Assembly (NCBI RefSeq): GCF_002078875.1
Contig: NC_034411.1
Location: 34,490,260-34,554,259 of the forward strand
Source: Numida meleagris
Lineage: Eukaryota; Chordata; Aves; Galliformes; Numididae
DNA: 64,000 nucleotides
Reading direction: 5' to 3'
In this document: one piece after another, positions 1 to 14,320 of the stretch
Layout: the number at the start of each line of letters is the position of its first letter
How positions within the stretch are numbered: position 1 is the stretch's first letter
Notes under the pieces: generated by a model
Told to the model about the DNA's origin: nothing
What the model saw: the letters and a program-made list of their open reading frames with translations, nothing else
Database searches by the model: none
Position numbers and translations under genes: made by a program

Positions 1-3000
1 GCTATTTCCTGACTTTTGCACACTTAACCATGCAACTTTAACATTGTTTTTAATGCTGATGTTCACCAATGGAGTAATTCATTATGTTGTGTGTAGGTTA
101 AGGACTGTGTAATTCTTCCTACCAAGTAGCAGCCTTTAATGAATGGCACCTGATCAATAATGCAGAATTCAACATTTGAGAATAAATAAAAACCTTTCTT
201 CGTGAGAGGTGTCTGTACAAAATGTCGAAACCATTTGTCAAGGGTCCAGACTGATGGCCTGCAGCTGCTGTTCACAAGAACTGTAAAAAAGAATTTTGCT
301 GAGACCTGCAAATGTTTTTTATATTGAGCATAATTAGCTTTTTCCATAACCAAAACACAAAATAAGGACTTATTGAGTGTGAACACTGTGGTCATTACCA
401 GAGTTTTTTTTAAAGCAAAACTTTGCCTTACCACTCTGTCTCTTAACTTGCTAGTTATAAAGGATCAGTCTGTCTTGGTTTCCAGGTGCAGCTTTAAAAC
501 AATCCTCACTGTAGTTGTAGACAGGCTATGCTGCTTAATGCAAATGCAAAAACGCATTCATATTTGGGTTTCAAAACCTTGGATTAACAAGGCAATTGGA
601 CAAACATTTCAAACCAAGAGAATGGTCTGAATGCTCCCTTTTCCTAATATCTAGCTGAAGCACGTATCAAAGGAGTGAGTACTTTTGATTGTTAGGAAAA
701 CCTTATGTTTTTCCTAGTAAATGGTTTAACAGAGTAGCACATGGCAACTCCACTTCCTTTGTTGATAATGTGCATCCAGCAATAGCAACAGTTAAGGGCC
801 ATAGCTACCACTGATAAATATGAGCAAGATGATGAAAGCAGAGGTTCAATGAAGTTTGCTTCAGTCCTGCAGAGCATAAAGAATGTATTTGTAGGTGCCA
901 AAGTGATACTGCCTTGTCAAATCATAAGTCTAGTGTGATTAGTTTTCTAGATATCTTATTGATTTGAATAGCTAAGATTGTAATCTCATTCTGGATCCTC
1001 CAAACCCAAGCAAGGCTCCCCCCATTACAACTATTGCCAGTATGGGGACTGCATCCACCCATGGAAGCTTAGTTTCTAAAGATCAAGCTTGTGATCACTT
1101 AGGATTCGCTCAGGAAGCCTTTACCTTTAGCTAGCCTGAACTACACTAACAATTTAATTTTTCCTGATGCAGACAGAAAGAATGATCTGGTGGTAGAGAA
1201 GAACAAGTAGAGGACCTCAGTGAAACTGAGCAGGCGACACTTCTATGACTCCCTCCTCCTTCTTGGAGGTGGGAGACAGAGCTGGCTGCTTAATTTCCTC
1301 TGTGCTCTTATCAATTCCAGTCTGGTCACAATGATGTCACTATGTGACAACAAGGCCCAGCATTCTCAGAACTGAATTCCCTCAATTGAGATCAAAGACC
1401 TTGGTGCCTTTGGAGGTTAACAATTCCTGCAGATACAACTCACATCTACCTGATACCAGTGGAGACATCCCAGCTATTACAGAGAAGAATTTGTTCCTAA
1501 ATCAATCTCTTTAAAAAGTCCTTTTTCACCTGCTATAAAAATTTCTATGGTAACACTGCTATTTGTCATGGGTGGCACTGCGTGCCAGACAAAGGCTATG
1601 AAAATAACAGTCAGTGCACAGGTTTCACAAATGATGGAAGCAACTAGCCTTCTCTCGAGCAATAAAAAGATCTTTCATTTTAAGATAATTCATCTTCCAT
1701 GCCTGTCACTACTGTAGCGTAGTATCAAGGAAGAAATGATCTTTGATGCCTTGTAACATTTTGTCATTCAGCACAAAGTAGAGAGATTAATGAAGACAAA
1801 AAAGTTGTTTCTTTTTTTTTCTTTTAAGAACCATCTTCCCACAGAACAAACAAGCAAGGTGAAATATATCAGAAAGATAAAAGGGAGAAGATACCACAAC
1901 AAATAACACACAGTGATTTTTAATGCGCAGCATAAAATGAATCTTGATGAAATATTCACACTCCAAATCTAAATGCGATCCTCAGTCAGCACTGTGTGGT
2001 AGGCAGCGAGACAGCTCTACTGCCTGCCTACCTGGTCAAGGATGGTTTTACACCACAAAGCCAGAACAAAGTATGTCTTGAAGTGAGTGACACTGCCTGA
2101 ATACAGACCAATCATATACATCAGGATGAAATGTGAGAAGCACAGAAAGAGAGTATGGCCAGGTTTGGGACAAGATCCAAACGAGAGTCATGCCAACCAC
2201 AACAATATTCAAATTTTTCACAGCCAAAGCCAAAATTTGGATCAACTTAGATTTTTCTCATTTCTTTCACTACATAAAATCCTTCCAAATAGTTCCTGGA
2301 ATTGGCAATACCACATCTAGACAGAATTGAGCAAATATCTGTCCAGCTGGAAAGCCTAAGGTACAGTCACAGACACAAGGGCAAGTGTTATAATGAAAAA
2401 TTAACAATGCAGATTTTTAATTGGAGCCACTTGTCTGTATCCCTTGTTGTCCAGCATTATAGCCATACATCAGTCCTTCATTTTTTAGAAAGACTATCAT
2501 CACAGCATTCACCTGGGAGACAAGCTATGCATCTCTGTGCTTATTTCTTTAATAGCCCTGTACTTTTTATTCTTACATAGTATCTTTGCTATACGAGGTA
2601 AAATAAGGATATATACAGATCTTGTTTTGGCATCTCTACTTTCGGTACAATTATATCTGCTTTTGATTCAGATGCCCACTAACACCGACCTTAACAAAAG
2701 GTAATCTGTCATGGTTCACACATAATCTTATCAATACCACTACCCTTAGTGTATTTCTGTTAAATGCTACATGTCTTACTTGACTGCATATGAATGTTCC
2801 TTAGCTAATATTCAGTTCAATTTATGGTAAGAATATCGTACGCAGTGTCACCAAATCAAAGGAAGTTCATTCTGTCATTAATTTCTGCCAGTTTTCCCAG
2901 ATGTTGCAAGAAACATGTTCTCCATCAAGATGTTTGAGGACATCCATTCACTGTATAATGCAGGGTAAATTTCAGTGGACTAACTCTGGATGTCCTTGGT

Positions 3001-3551
3001 AGTGTAGGATTCAGCAAACCTCTCAGTATTATTTTAATGAAGCTGTTATAGTCTACCATGTCAAAACATATAAATAGAGATTATATATAAAACTACATTA
3101 GGGGACCTCACAAAGCCCTGATTAACGGCCTGACAGGTTGTAAATGAATCCAAACTGTAAATTTATATTGAGGGCTTTTCTAAAATGTGAATTATTGACT
3201 TGACAGATTGTAATAACTCTTTCCAAACTGTTCTGGTCTCTGGTTCAAATCTTTTCTGTACAGCTCACTGACATGCAGCGTAAGTCTAATTTACTATGTC
3301 TCTTACTGCATGAACATCCATAGACCACAACACCCTCTTAAATGTATTCTCAAATACTGTGAGTGACCAAAGAGACAAAAACATGAGAAAGAAGTCATTT
3401 ATCTATAACAAATTCCAGATAAGGGTAACTCAGTATCACTCCTAGTAGCTCACCTGGCAGAAAGGTTTCTAATATTAATGAGATTCACCAACACCTGAAC
3501 ACGATACATGGGATCTGTTCTACACATCAAATACCTTGGTTCTCCGGTGAT
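1..3551. other. AT-rich unique DNA, no gene seen
   Basis: No reading frame here resembles a known protein. The longest open stretch is 123 codons on the minus strand near 63-434, a length expected by chance in AT-rich DNA, and its composition is not protein-like. I see no transposon ends, microsatellite or RNA gene. The stretch could be intronic or intergenic. Confidence 0.6.
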
Positions 3552-3658
3552 TTGAGCAACCTGGTCTAGAAGGAGGTGTCCCTGCCTATAGCAGGGGGGT
3601 TGGAACTAGATGATCTTAAAGGTCCCTTCCAACCCAAACCATTCTGTGATTCCATGAT
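3552..3658 (+). mobile_element. CR1 LINE fragment, extreme 3' tail
   Basis: About 107 bases match the 3' end of avian CR1 retrotransposons. There is a gagcaacctggtctag-like start, the 'gtgtccctgcc' block, the 'ttggaactagatgatctt' block and a pyrimidine-rich 'ggtcccttccaaccc' block. It ends in two degenerate copies of the CR1 terminal octamer (attctgtg, attccatg). CR1 copies are typically cut short at the 5' end, as here, and usually lack a target-site duplication; I see none. It carries only 3' untranslated sequence, so nothing is coded. Orientation is plus because the octamer repeats lie at the high-coordinate end. Confidence 0.93.
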
Positions 3659-6600
3659 TTGCAGCTTCAGTATGCCATTATGTTCTATAGCCCTCATGCA
3701 GGAGATACAGTACCTAGCAGATTACATTCAAAATGTTATGTTAATATGTTTCTCAAAAGAGCCACTGGAGTCCATAAACTTCTTATACCTGGACATATCT
3801 TAGTCACCTTTAAATACCTCTGTAGACGGGAACAAATCTCTGCTCATCGGGTAGGGAACACTACAGGGGAAAAATTCATTTTGGATTGTATGGTGCTCAG
3901 CCCCTGTAGTCAGTACAGATGAAACTCAACCCATTCAGCTCTCATCTGACATCGTAGCAAATATTTACAAAAGGCATTAAAATGCAGTCTGCTGTCCTCT
4001 AGTAGTAGGGATGGAGCTCAAAGCCTATCTTGCCAAACTTCTACAATGTGGCATTTATTTTCCTGAAACTCAGATCTTCTGGTCTTGGTTGTTTTTTGTT
4101 TTTTTTCCCCCAGACCAGAGGCTTTGACCAAAATACAGTTTTATTTTGCACAGAAAAAGCCTCCATGACTGAAAATTTCTGAGAAATGCTAAAATTATTT
4201 TGAATGAATTTAAAATGAATGTGTTGATAAAACAAATTACCTTCCTCTTACTAACTTTAATAACACATTATAATTCATAATGCAAACTATATTTTCATAA
4301 ATAAAGCATAATTTTGAAATACTCTATAGAGTACTGTAAATTTGCTTTTCTTACAAAAAATAAAAACCAATTGAAAAACAAAGCAGCTATTCCTAGCTCA
4401 ATCATTAGTTCAAATTTCAATAAATTCCATCCATTTTTAAATAATCTGATTTGGTGATTACTGAGGACTAGCATGACATGACAGAGAAGAGCTATGCAGA
4501 AATACAACAGCTAATATAAAAGCTAACATAGGATAATTAATAGAACTGGACCTACTAACTGGGCATGTATTAAAAGCTTAAATACCAAAAGTGTAAAGCA
4601 AAACCCAGGAGAAAAAAAATGCTATTTTTTAAAACTTTATATTAAACAATAAAAATTGAGGAAAATAAGACTGAGCAAGTTGATGTCTACAAAGAGAGTA
4701 CTACGCACATAATTATGTCTTTTTGAAGTAGTATTACATGTATTTTGTAGAGCTAATCTATACTTTGTTACTCTCTAGAGATGCATATTCAAACTCTACA
4801 TACATCTAACACATTTCTCCATTAATAAAACCAAATTATCATCTTAGGATGAAACAACATGAGCTAAATAAAAACTATCCCCAAAATTCAGCCTAAAAGC
4901 CAACATATTTTTTTGTGCAGAAAACTTTGAAGAGAAACAGGCATATGTGACATATTAACCCAAACCTACATTTTCCAGAGGGTCTGAAAACAGGCATATT
5001 TTTCATTTTTTTTTCCCCAAAACGGGAAATAACCCCTATGCCTAGGCTCAACTAGTCTCCATACATTAGAAATTTTACTGTTGCATTACGGAGGACTACA
5101 ATACAGGAAAGGTTCGCGAGTGATAAAGTGATTAAGCTGGCTTTTCTATTTCTAACATCCCATGATAAATGGTTAAATAAAAAATCCACTTTGAATTCTT
5201 AAGCAGGGAAACTCTAAGAGTGATAATACCAGGTACTTCCCTTCAGTGTGCAGTATTCACTACTACATAAGGCTATTAAAGTAAACATTTGTAACTATAT
5301 TTACAGGCATTTTCTAGTTCAAAGATGATGTGAATTTAACAGAATTTGCTCTGCAGTTGCGGTTCCAAGAGGATGCTAGGAACAATCAAGCATCTTGCCA
5401 TACCATGTCACCTAATTGTCCACAGGTGTTAAGAAAGAATCCCTCCTTCTCTTTCCCCTAGCCTATGCTGCTGCAGTTTGCAACTCAGTTTAAAATGCCC
5501 ATTAAATCACCAGGCAGTGGTCTTTGACAGAGGCAGCAGGAGAATGGATTGTATGGAACATGGATTTAATCTTCACCAAATACACTCAAGCGTGTTGGTG
5601 AGATTATATAGAACTATTTGCTGTCCCTGCATCTCCAGTATTGCTCAGTGTCTTCAAGTGCAGGGTTTCTCCTCATTCCCTCCACTCTATTGCATAGTCA
5701 TATACAAAAATATTGTTCAGGCCTTCATATTATGACTCATTAGGTGTACACTCAATTACTTTGCAAGACACACTTGTATTTTTAAGGAGGAAAGATCAGC
5801 TCTTTGTTTTGTGCATTTAGCAGTCAACAAATCCAACTCTCATTCAGGCCAAGTACTACTCTCTCCTGATGAATTCCGCAGAACAAAATTTTTTAAAGTA
5901 AGCCATTGTACATAGCCTGAAATTTCAAAATTTGCTCCTAAATTACCGAGAGTATAAGTGCTAGATGGTTCATAAAACAGCAGAACGTGCTCTACAGCGT
6001 CATTAAGGTTTACAAGGAAAACATAAAGGTGCAGACTGTAACTATCTGGACCAAATGGCATGGTAGAAGTGTCCAACTACCAGAAATACTGCATGTAATG
6101 AGTGGAATATCTATTCATTTGCCAGAGACAGAGTCTGAACAATTTTCTTGAAATTCTCTATCAGCACTCTTCATTTCTCACCTGAAAAAGCTCTACAGCT
6201 ATTCCAGTCCTTAGCCTCTTCTAGCCAGAGATGGAAACCTGCCAAAACATGCAGGAGTACTGTGAATGAGGCATGGTAAAGCATCTGCTGGGAAAACAAA
6301 CTCATTTTTACACAAGGTCTGAGTAGGGGTGTGAAGCCAGGTGTCTAGAGAAAGACTAGGACATTAACTTACTGTGCCATTTGTCTGCTTTCATAACAAA
6401 CTCATGCTGTATCAACAAGGCTGCACTTCATTTCAGCCCCACAGTGAAAAAAGCAGGGTTGTAATATTCATTTTCACTAAAAAATAGTTCCACGTAGGGC
6501 CATCTTTTGCATTAGCAGGCAACACATCTTCCACTGATGCCACAGGGAACAGCCAACTGAGGTCAATGGGGATTTTCCAAATGCCTTCAGAAAACTAATT

Positions 6601-9600
6601 AGGCTGCCACTGAAGCCAGCGATAAAATTTTTGTTGCCCTTACAGGTCTGGGTGCGGGAGTAGGCCCTTGCCATGCTCTGCTAGAGCTTCTGCTCTCACC
6701 CGTATGTTATGCCACAGTTCAGAACATTTTCCTCTGTTTGGACCTTGTCCATATCCTGGTCCTATACATAATCTGTTTTCTTAGTCTGATTTAGAAAACA
6801 GGATCATTGAATCAGCACTGAGCACACTGATGGCAAAGATAAAAATGACAACAATAAATGCTACTAAATATCAGTTATTCAGTGCATAATAGAATGGAAA
6901 TCTGTCTCATCTGAGAGCTGTAGAGAAATACTGCTCTAAGAACATGGAGACTGACCACTGGTTGAGTGCTCCTTGTTTACCACTTTTATTGTGACCAGCT
7001 GGAAAATTTATTTATTGAGTGGATTTACTGCCATGAAATTTTAAAAATAATAGGTTTGGTTGGTTTTTTTTTTTTTTCCAATTTCAGCCCACAATAAATT
7101 CCTCTTTTTATTATACCAGGTCTTCCACATTGTATTAACAGAACTTTATGAAGTGTTTGCTAGGCCAAAAGCTAATATAATTACATAGAATCTCTGGATC
7201 AGAATCATTTGTTTTAGACTATTACAGTGAGTTGGCTTCTGTCTGTGAATGTATATGTCTACACAAAATGAAAAAATCAATCTTCCCTCCACCAAGCTAT
7301 GAATCTTCAAAACTTTTATATACAGCCTTCTCAGATGGTTCCAAATGTATGAAAAAGGGTGAAAAGAAATGAGAGTTTATTTTCTAGTATGAGTTCATTT
7401 AAAATGATCATTTACACTATAAAATTACTGTGCATCAATTAAATATTGCCCCTTCACCCAATAAAGACTTTTTAAATGTCCATACAGACATATGTAACTT
7501 CCTTTTCTTTCCTCTCTGTTCCTCCTTCCTCTGAGTCTGGGCTGCTGAAATCATCACTGCGCTGTGACAGAGCCAAATTCACAGCTTCTATGGAAGACTG
7601 GTTTATGCAGTGAAAGATTGTAAGTAAAGAAGTGCTGAAAGAGTCAAGAGAAAACCTACATGGGTATATCCTTGAGAATATAAAATGTCTATTGAGGGAG
7701 TCAAAAAACAGATGTTTGGTTAGATTCAGCTTTCTTTTGTCTGCATGTAATTCCACGTGTCAAGTCACACACCAGCACTCTGTGCACACAGAGCAGCATG
7801 GGTGAATATCTACTCATGTTGTGCGAGAGCCCCGAGTCAGCCCATGAAACATGTACTGCTCAGCCACATCTCTCACATCTTGGCCCAATGCACCAGGCAA
7901 AGCTAGTTAGCACTCCAGAGAGCACGACAGAAAGCTGGAAGGAGGCTTCACTAGGCTTCAGAACCAGGAGATAAAGTCCTGGGCGTGGGGGAGCTTGAGA
8001 AGTTCAGCTGCAGTTGGTCTCACACACTCATGAGAGTTCACAAGCTTGCTTAAAATCTAAGCCGTGTTATAATTGTTTGGCACATCTCTGGCAGTGCAGC
8101 CATGTTTGGGTGCTACCTGACTAGATGCAGATTCCTCCAAAGCGCGGAACGTCTCTGGAACTGCAAACATGGATTTCTGGGAAGAACATCAACCTTAAAA
8201 GTGTTCAGCCAATTCTACACATTGAGAATGTTAACAAATTCAAGCACCAAGTACTTAGGAAACATCTCTAGATGTTCTTGAGAGCTCATCAGCTAACCCC
8301 AACCACAGCTAGAACACTGAAGCTTCTCAGGCAGCTACGTTGGCAGGCAGATCTCTGCTTTGTTACAAGACAATTTCAGTGAAGCTATTCAGCCACCAAC
8401 CTGCCTGTATTCTATGAAAGTGGCTTACTACTGCTTCTCCTGTTCAGTCTCTCCTCTCACTCCCTCTCCTTCCTGCCAATCACTAATAATTTTGCTATAA
8501 ATTTGATGACCAAAAGGGGCAGAAGTGAGCAAAGGTGACATTACCAGAAAGGGAAGCGATTACTCGCTGAAGATCATAATGATATCTGGGGAAGAATGAT
8601 GGCACAGAGTACCGGAGAGCCTGACTTCTACTACTGTCACTTTTAATACTTTCTTCGCAGTTTTTTGTTAAAATGAGAAGATGAAACATTTCAATTCAGA
8701 TGGCTGCTACAAGTCTGTCTGCCTGTCAACCTCTGAAAGTAGTTCAGTTTCTCTATTTCTCTGCTGCAACCTGACAAAGTCATTGAGCTGCTGAATCCAG
8801 TCTTCACATAATAGCCATAAGGTACAGGTCTCCTGAGGTACAGCTGCATATCTGAGAAATCTGTTCTCAACGCCCAGCCCCAGATGGGATCACTGTGTTA
8901 AAGGTGTGTCATGAGCAAAGGAAATGCTGAAAAAGCATGTGCCGCTCCAAAAACTCTCAGGTAAAAGCAAAGGCTGCTGAAAGGGGCATTGAAAGAGCAC
9001 CAGAGCAGCCCTCCAGCTACACAGCTCTTGCGACTGAGAACAAACCATATGTTAATACAAGAGAAAGGTCAGGATCCACCTACAGCCCCCCCCCCATTAC
9101 CCCTCACATCATTCCTGTATAAAGCAAAGCACACGAGGGACAAAGAACATGGCACAGTAACACCAATCTGCAGACTTTCAAGTCTAAGGCGTAACCTGAC
9201 CATCTTGTTTCTACTAACTTCCAAATTCTTCAAGTCCAACCCTTGTCCCTAGGGACATACGTCCAAATCTAACATCCCAACAAAAGCCCTGCACAGATGT
9301 TCCTAGGTATCACTCAGGTAACAAATTCTAAAATATTACTTTGAACTCCATAAAGCTTAGAAGTGATTTCTGAGAAACCACAGGGCATACAGAGGAGAAA
9401 ACAAAATGTTCTAATTAAGGCTTTCTCCTGTTATCAAAGGACATTGGATTAGTGCAAACCACATCACAGGAAAATAGTAAATCCATATTTGGTAGGTTTG
9501 TACACTGGAGAGACCAAAAGATTTTAGCAGTCAGTGTTATTTACAGCAGTTTTAATATCCTGTCAGTTTAATTACAGAAAATCCAACATTACTTTTTTGG

Positions 9601-12600
9601 CTGAATTATGAAGGTTGTTTTTTTCTTTTTTTTTTTTTTAAACATGCATAAATTTCTGACTATCTGACTTCTAAACCAATATTATAAATAAAAGTTGATC
9701 TGTGATGTGATATTAGCTTCAACAATATCCATGACACATGAATTAACTGTGCTGATAATCTCCAGAAAGTTGCAATACAACCCATGATTTACTTCAATTC
9801 CCCATGACAACAGTTTTCTTGATGTGGAAGGGTGGGCTGGAAAAGGCCAAGATTTGCCTGAATTATTCTCTAGAATTACTATCACACACCCTGACACAAC
9901 ATCTATAGTTATGTGCAACTGGAAAAGCATAAGAACTCCGTTGTGTCCCTGCTGTGTGTTTAAGCCAGAAGAGCCTATTCAGCTTTTGTTACTTTCTGAG
10001 AATCTCAGCATACTCTTTGTAGATGTGAAAATGAGGTTCTTCATTTATGGTCCCAATGTTTCCACATTCCAGGTGGGTCATTTCTGGCCTTTTTCTCCTT
10101 GGCGCACTGTTTAGACAAAGAAGCGTCTGTATGCTTCACTAATCCTCACATTGTACTAATTCTAGGCTTTAACTTTCAGACAAGGTGATATTTTTTCCTT
10201 TTTCTAAATGAATGCCTTGTTGAACACTTTGTTGATATAAGGCTGAAAAGAGGTATATTATACCATAAAGGACCAGTTTATATACAGCAATTCGCTGGTA
10301 TATTTTATTATTGCAATCCATCATTTTCCTTATCCTCTCTATGAACTAAACAAAAGGTTCAAATTTATATGTAACTGCCCAACACAGATTTTTGTAAGGC
10401 TTGTATATGAAAGGAGAAACCAGTGTGGGAGTTAAATATAATTTGTAACATATAAATACATCCTAAAGATACAGTAAAGATCATGGCACCAGGCGAAATA
10501 AAAAGTGTTATGGGAGAAACGGTAGCACATCCTCACATTAGAAGGCAGTAGAGAGACAGAGATCAGGAAGAGAGGGTAATGAGGAGCTGGTAGCATCACC
10601 TGAGTCGCATAGAAAGAACAGCAGCATTATCTGAGCAGGCGGGAAGCTTCTGTCTCTGGTAAGTCCATTAAAATGCTGTTTCTAGCGAGTCATCAATGGC
10701 ATCTGAGCCAATTATACAGTTCTTCTGTATGCCTCTTTTCATATAACAAGAGTGAAACCAAATATTTTTCTGCTTGTCCTATCTAGCCATAAAGTAGATA
10801 GGACATGGTGAACTAGGCTCCAGCACCTAAGATATTAGGTACCAGATCTTTACCAGATGTAAGCAGGTATTGATCAGCAAAGTTGCTCTCACAGAGCTCT
10901 GCCCTGATCTACTCAATCACTGTCTTCCACTACAGCTCAGACATCTTCCTCTCTTTTTATAAGAGTAATGTCAGCAGGTTGCACTGGGCAAGCTGGATGG
11001 GAGTAAAGAGGAAAAGGCAGATTCCAAAAATGGAAGACAACACAGAAGGCAGTCCTGAGGGGAATGGGGGAGAGTGAAAAAGTGGCATTGAGGAAGACAA
11101 TGTGGACAGAGAGTATTTCTGGAAGCAAAAGCACAAGGCAAAGAACAAGATGTAGTCAGGGGATGTATTCTGTAGAGGAAGAGTGATACTGCATCCTGAA
11201 AACTAGGCACAGACAGCAAAAGGGCAAGGTGGAAGAGTTAAATATCACAATCATTAATGAAATGAAATTAGATTATAAATCCTTCGGGATCTGTCACCCA
11301 CTGCGGTAACGACATGCTGACCTACCTCTTCATTTTATTGCAGAGACCATTCTGCTTATGATACTACAAGTAATTAGAACTAGATCCCTCACTATATCAG
11401 AAGAACAGCACATCACAATGTACTTCTGCTGCAGCTACTACAAGGTCTATGAGAAATGCCATGAAACACGATGATGGTTTTGGCAGCTACACTCTGCTTT
11501 CACCAAAGGCAGGAAATATAAAAAGCAAGGAAACTGGAGAGTGTGAGGTTGGATAGGCAACATTTCTGTCTCAGAAATGGAATGGAAGGGAGAAGGTAGT
11601 GCCCTACTTCCGTTAATCAAGAGTTGATCGCTTCTGTCACTACAACAAGCAGTTCTCATCGGGAACACTTGGTTCTGTTCATGTACTCTGGGCCTCCCAA
11701 ACTTGTTGGCCCTCTGAAAACAAGCCTTCTGAGAAAATAAGCAGAGTTGAGGAAAAAAAGGATACTTTTTACAGCAGCAGGAACAGCTACTGAATTCCAG
11801 CTTTGTAGCACTGCTCTGCTGTGGGCTGGCAGCTTTCAGAAAGCGAAGCCTCTAGGTCTGGGGTTTGTAAGCAATTTGCCACACTTGTCATCCTTGCTGT
11901 ATAAAAGCCTTTCCCGAAGGATATTGTTCTAACAAAATTATCCACTGTAAAGGCCAGCAGCATGCTCATCGTGTCTCAATCAAGTCAGCATAAAGAGGAA
12001 AGTCAACCATGCATGTCTATCATTTGGACGATTAGCCTTTCTGACGGCAGACACTATTCTAAAAGGCTAGTCCGCAGAAGCACCTAATTTCTCAGCTGGA
12101 AATTATTTTTCTTTGTCTGTCAAAGGCACAGAGCAATGAATGTCCTCTGAGAACAATATTCAGGAGCTTAAAGCAGAATTGATGCAAATACATCAGAAAT
12201 ATCCTTGTAACCTCTCTAGGACCAAACAAAAAAACCTTGGATATTTGTGACATAGAGCAGCTGAAAACAACAAAAGAAAGCATTTGAGCACAGGACACTA
12301 GTCCTTAACACACCTCCATTTACACTTTTGGTACTGTTGCTGTCAGCCTCCTTTGCTTATGCCATCTTTTTTTCTGCATCTCATCACTAATTACAACTAT
12401 TTTTAAAGACAAAAACCAGACAGTCAAAAGAATTATTTCCAAAGAACTCTTCATAATTACAGTTTGCTGCTTTAATCTCTTGACCTGTACTCTGTATCTA
12501 ATTCAGATTCAATTACACCACCTTCTATTATCAGTTAATTTTTTTTAGTATTGTCTCATCTGCTTCTGCTGCCTGATAATTCAAATGACAGAAAACCCAA

Positions 12601-14291
12601 GAACTGCAAGCTAAGCCCTTACAGATCCACAAATTAAAGGCCTGATGAACATAAGTGGTGAAATAAAGCAATTTACTCAAAACATAAAAAGTATTCTTTG
12701 GTCTGTGATAATGATTTATCTCTCACCTTACGTACTTTCTACTAAGGCAAAGTACTAAGCCAGACAAGGTCTTAGAATTTTCAGTTCATTCTTACCTTAT
12801 TTCTTCTGTGACATTTTTAAATGGTGACTCAAAGAAATTCTTCAAAGGAATCAGGTCTGAGCCATGATGACAAAGGCATGCCTAGATGGAGCTAGGGGTA
12901 AGGCTGTTATATTTTTCAGTCTAAATTGAAAGGAAGGTTTGCTTCTTTCCCTAACTGTCTTATCTCTAAGATCAGTGAAACACAGACACATTGGCTTCTT
13001 AATAGGGGGAAAAAAAAGCAGAAGCAAAAGTAAAAACATTTGTACATGATGGAGTTGCAACAGCCTTTACTTCCAAGCTCAACTAAATATCAGCAAATGC
13101 AAATTAACATCTCACTTAACATGGAGCTCTTCCTGCCAGACTATAATCCCCCTTCATTCTTCCTCCTCCTCCCTGTAACTCTTGAACTTGATGTGGTCTC
13201 TGGCAGCTCTTTGGGTTGTGTAAATTAAAAGGCACCACTGCATGACAGAGGTGTTTTTGTTTGACTTCTGCAGGCACAGGCTAGGATTTGAGCCGAAGGC
13301 ACGATTGCTGGGATGGCCTGCCCAAAATGCATAAAGCAAGATTTATTTTTGTAAATTTTTTTAATGAAGTAAATTAAATGCTACAGAAGATGCCACGTTG
13401 ACAGTTTTGGAGACCAAAATATTTCTCTAAACAAATCAGGTACTGCACATAAACTGTATTTAGATCAATTTACCTATTAGCATACCTCAGTTCTATTTAG
13501 CTAGGGCCATTTCAAGGGGCCAGAGGATTGTTTAGTGTCTCTTCCTGTTTAATGTTAGGCTCTCAGTCAAGGTTGCTAATTCACATTATGGTTTTCCTGA
13601 TCTATTTGACTATTTAGTGAAAGACCACCAACAGCCTTCTTTCCGGTGCTCTGAATCCTGAGCTGTCAGCATTTTGAAAATATCAGAGTCTAAAACTCTC
13701 CTCTACCATTTTCTTTTAAGAAAGTATCTTTCCATTCTGTTTCCATTTGGGGATGTAATAAAAATTAAAATAAAACATGTTCCCATGGTCTCTCTGAAAA
13801 ATTTGTGTGTCCAGCATAACATCTCTCTGAGGATCCAAAGAACAGAGTTCCTGCACAATGCCACACAGGAAAGGACAGTTGCTTGAGGGTCCCTTGCTTA
13901 CTGTGGGGTGACTGCTGTCCTATGTACTCCTTGAACTTTGGATACCACACACGATGCTGTCATGAGCGGAGACCAGCAGGTCTGTCAGCAATCCCCTAGG
14001 CTTGCATAGCCAGGCAAAGCGAGCTACAATTTACCTTTCCATTCTTCATGTTCCAGCAGCAGGAGCATGCAGTGTTCAGGAAGGAGTCATTGCAACATTT
14101 GCCTTCTATTTGTGAGAATCATAGCTGAATTGCGTTCATATTGGTTTAGAAAGCCTTACACAGGTATAAAAGCCTTTATATTCCATTCAGAAGATCGTTT
14201 TGACATCTTAAAAGAAAGTGCTTTCAAATGGTAGCACCTACACAACAAATACTCGACTCAGCTTCCAGTTCGGAATTCAGTTACTTGTTGC
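3659..14291. other. AT-rich unique DNA, no gene seen
   Basis: Over 10 kb without a supportable gene. Open frames stay below about 100 codons and none is recognisable. The only simple-sequence features are short homopolymers, such as T14 at 7064-7077, an interrupted T-run near 9617-9640 and a C10 run near 9087-9096. No transposon termini or tandem arrays were found. Very old repeats too diverged to see by eye may be present. Confidence 0.55.
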
Positions 14292-14320
14292 ATTTCCACA
14301 ATTTACTAAATTGTGGAAAT
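14292..14320. repeat. near-perfect 29-bp palindrome (14-bp arms, 1-base centre)
   Basis: The left arm atttccacaattta (14292-14305) is followed by one C (14306) and its exact reverse complement taaattgtggaaat (14307-14320). The arms pair without mismatch, so the DNA could extrude a cruciform, although a one-base loop is too tight for an ideal RNA hairpin. A shorter inverted repeat (catac/gtatg) follows within 20 bases. No TA or other target duplication marks it as a transposon end. Its function is unknown. Confidence 0.85.
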
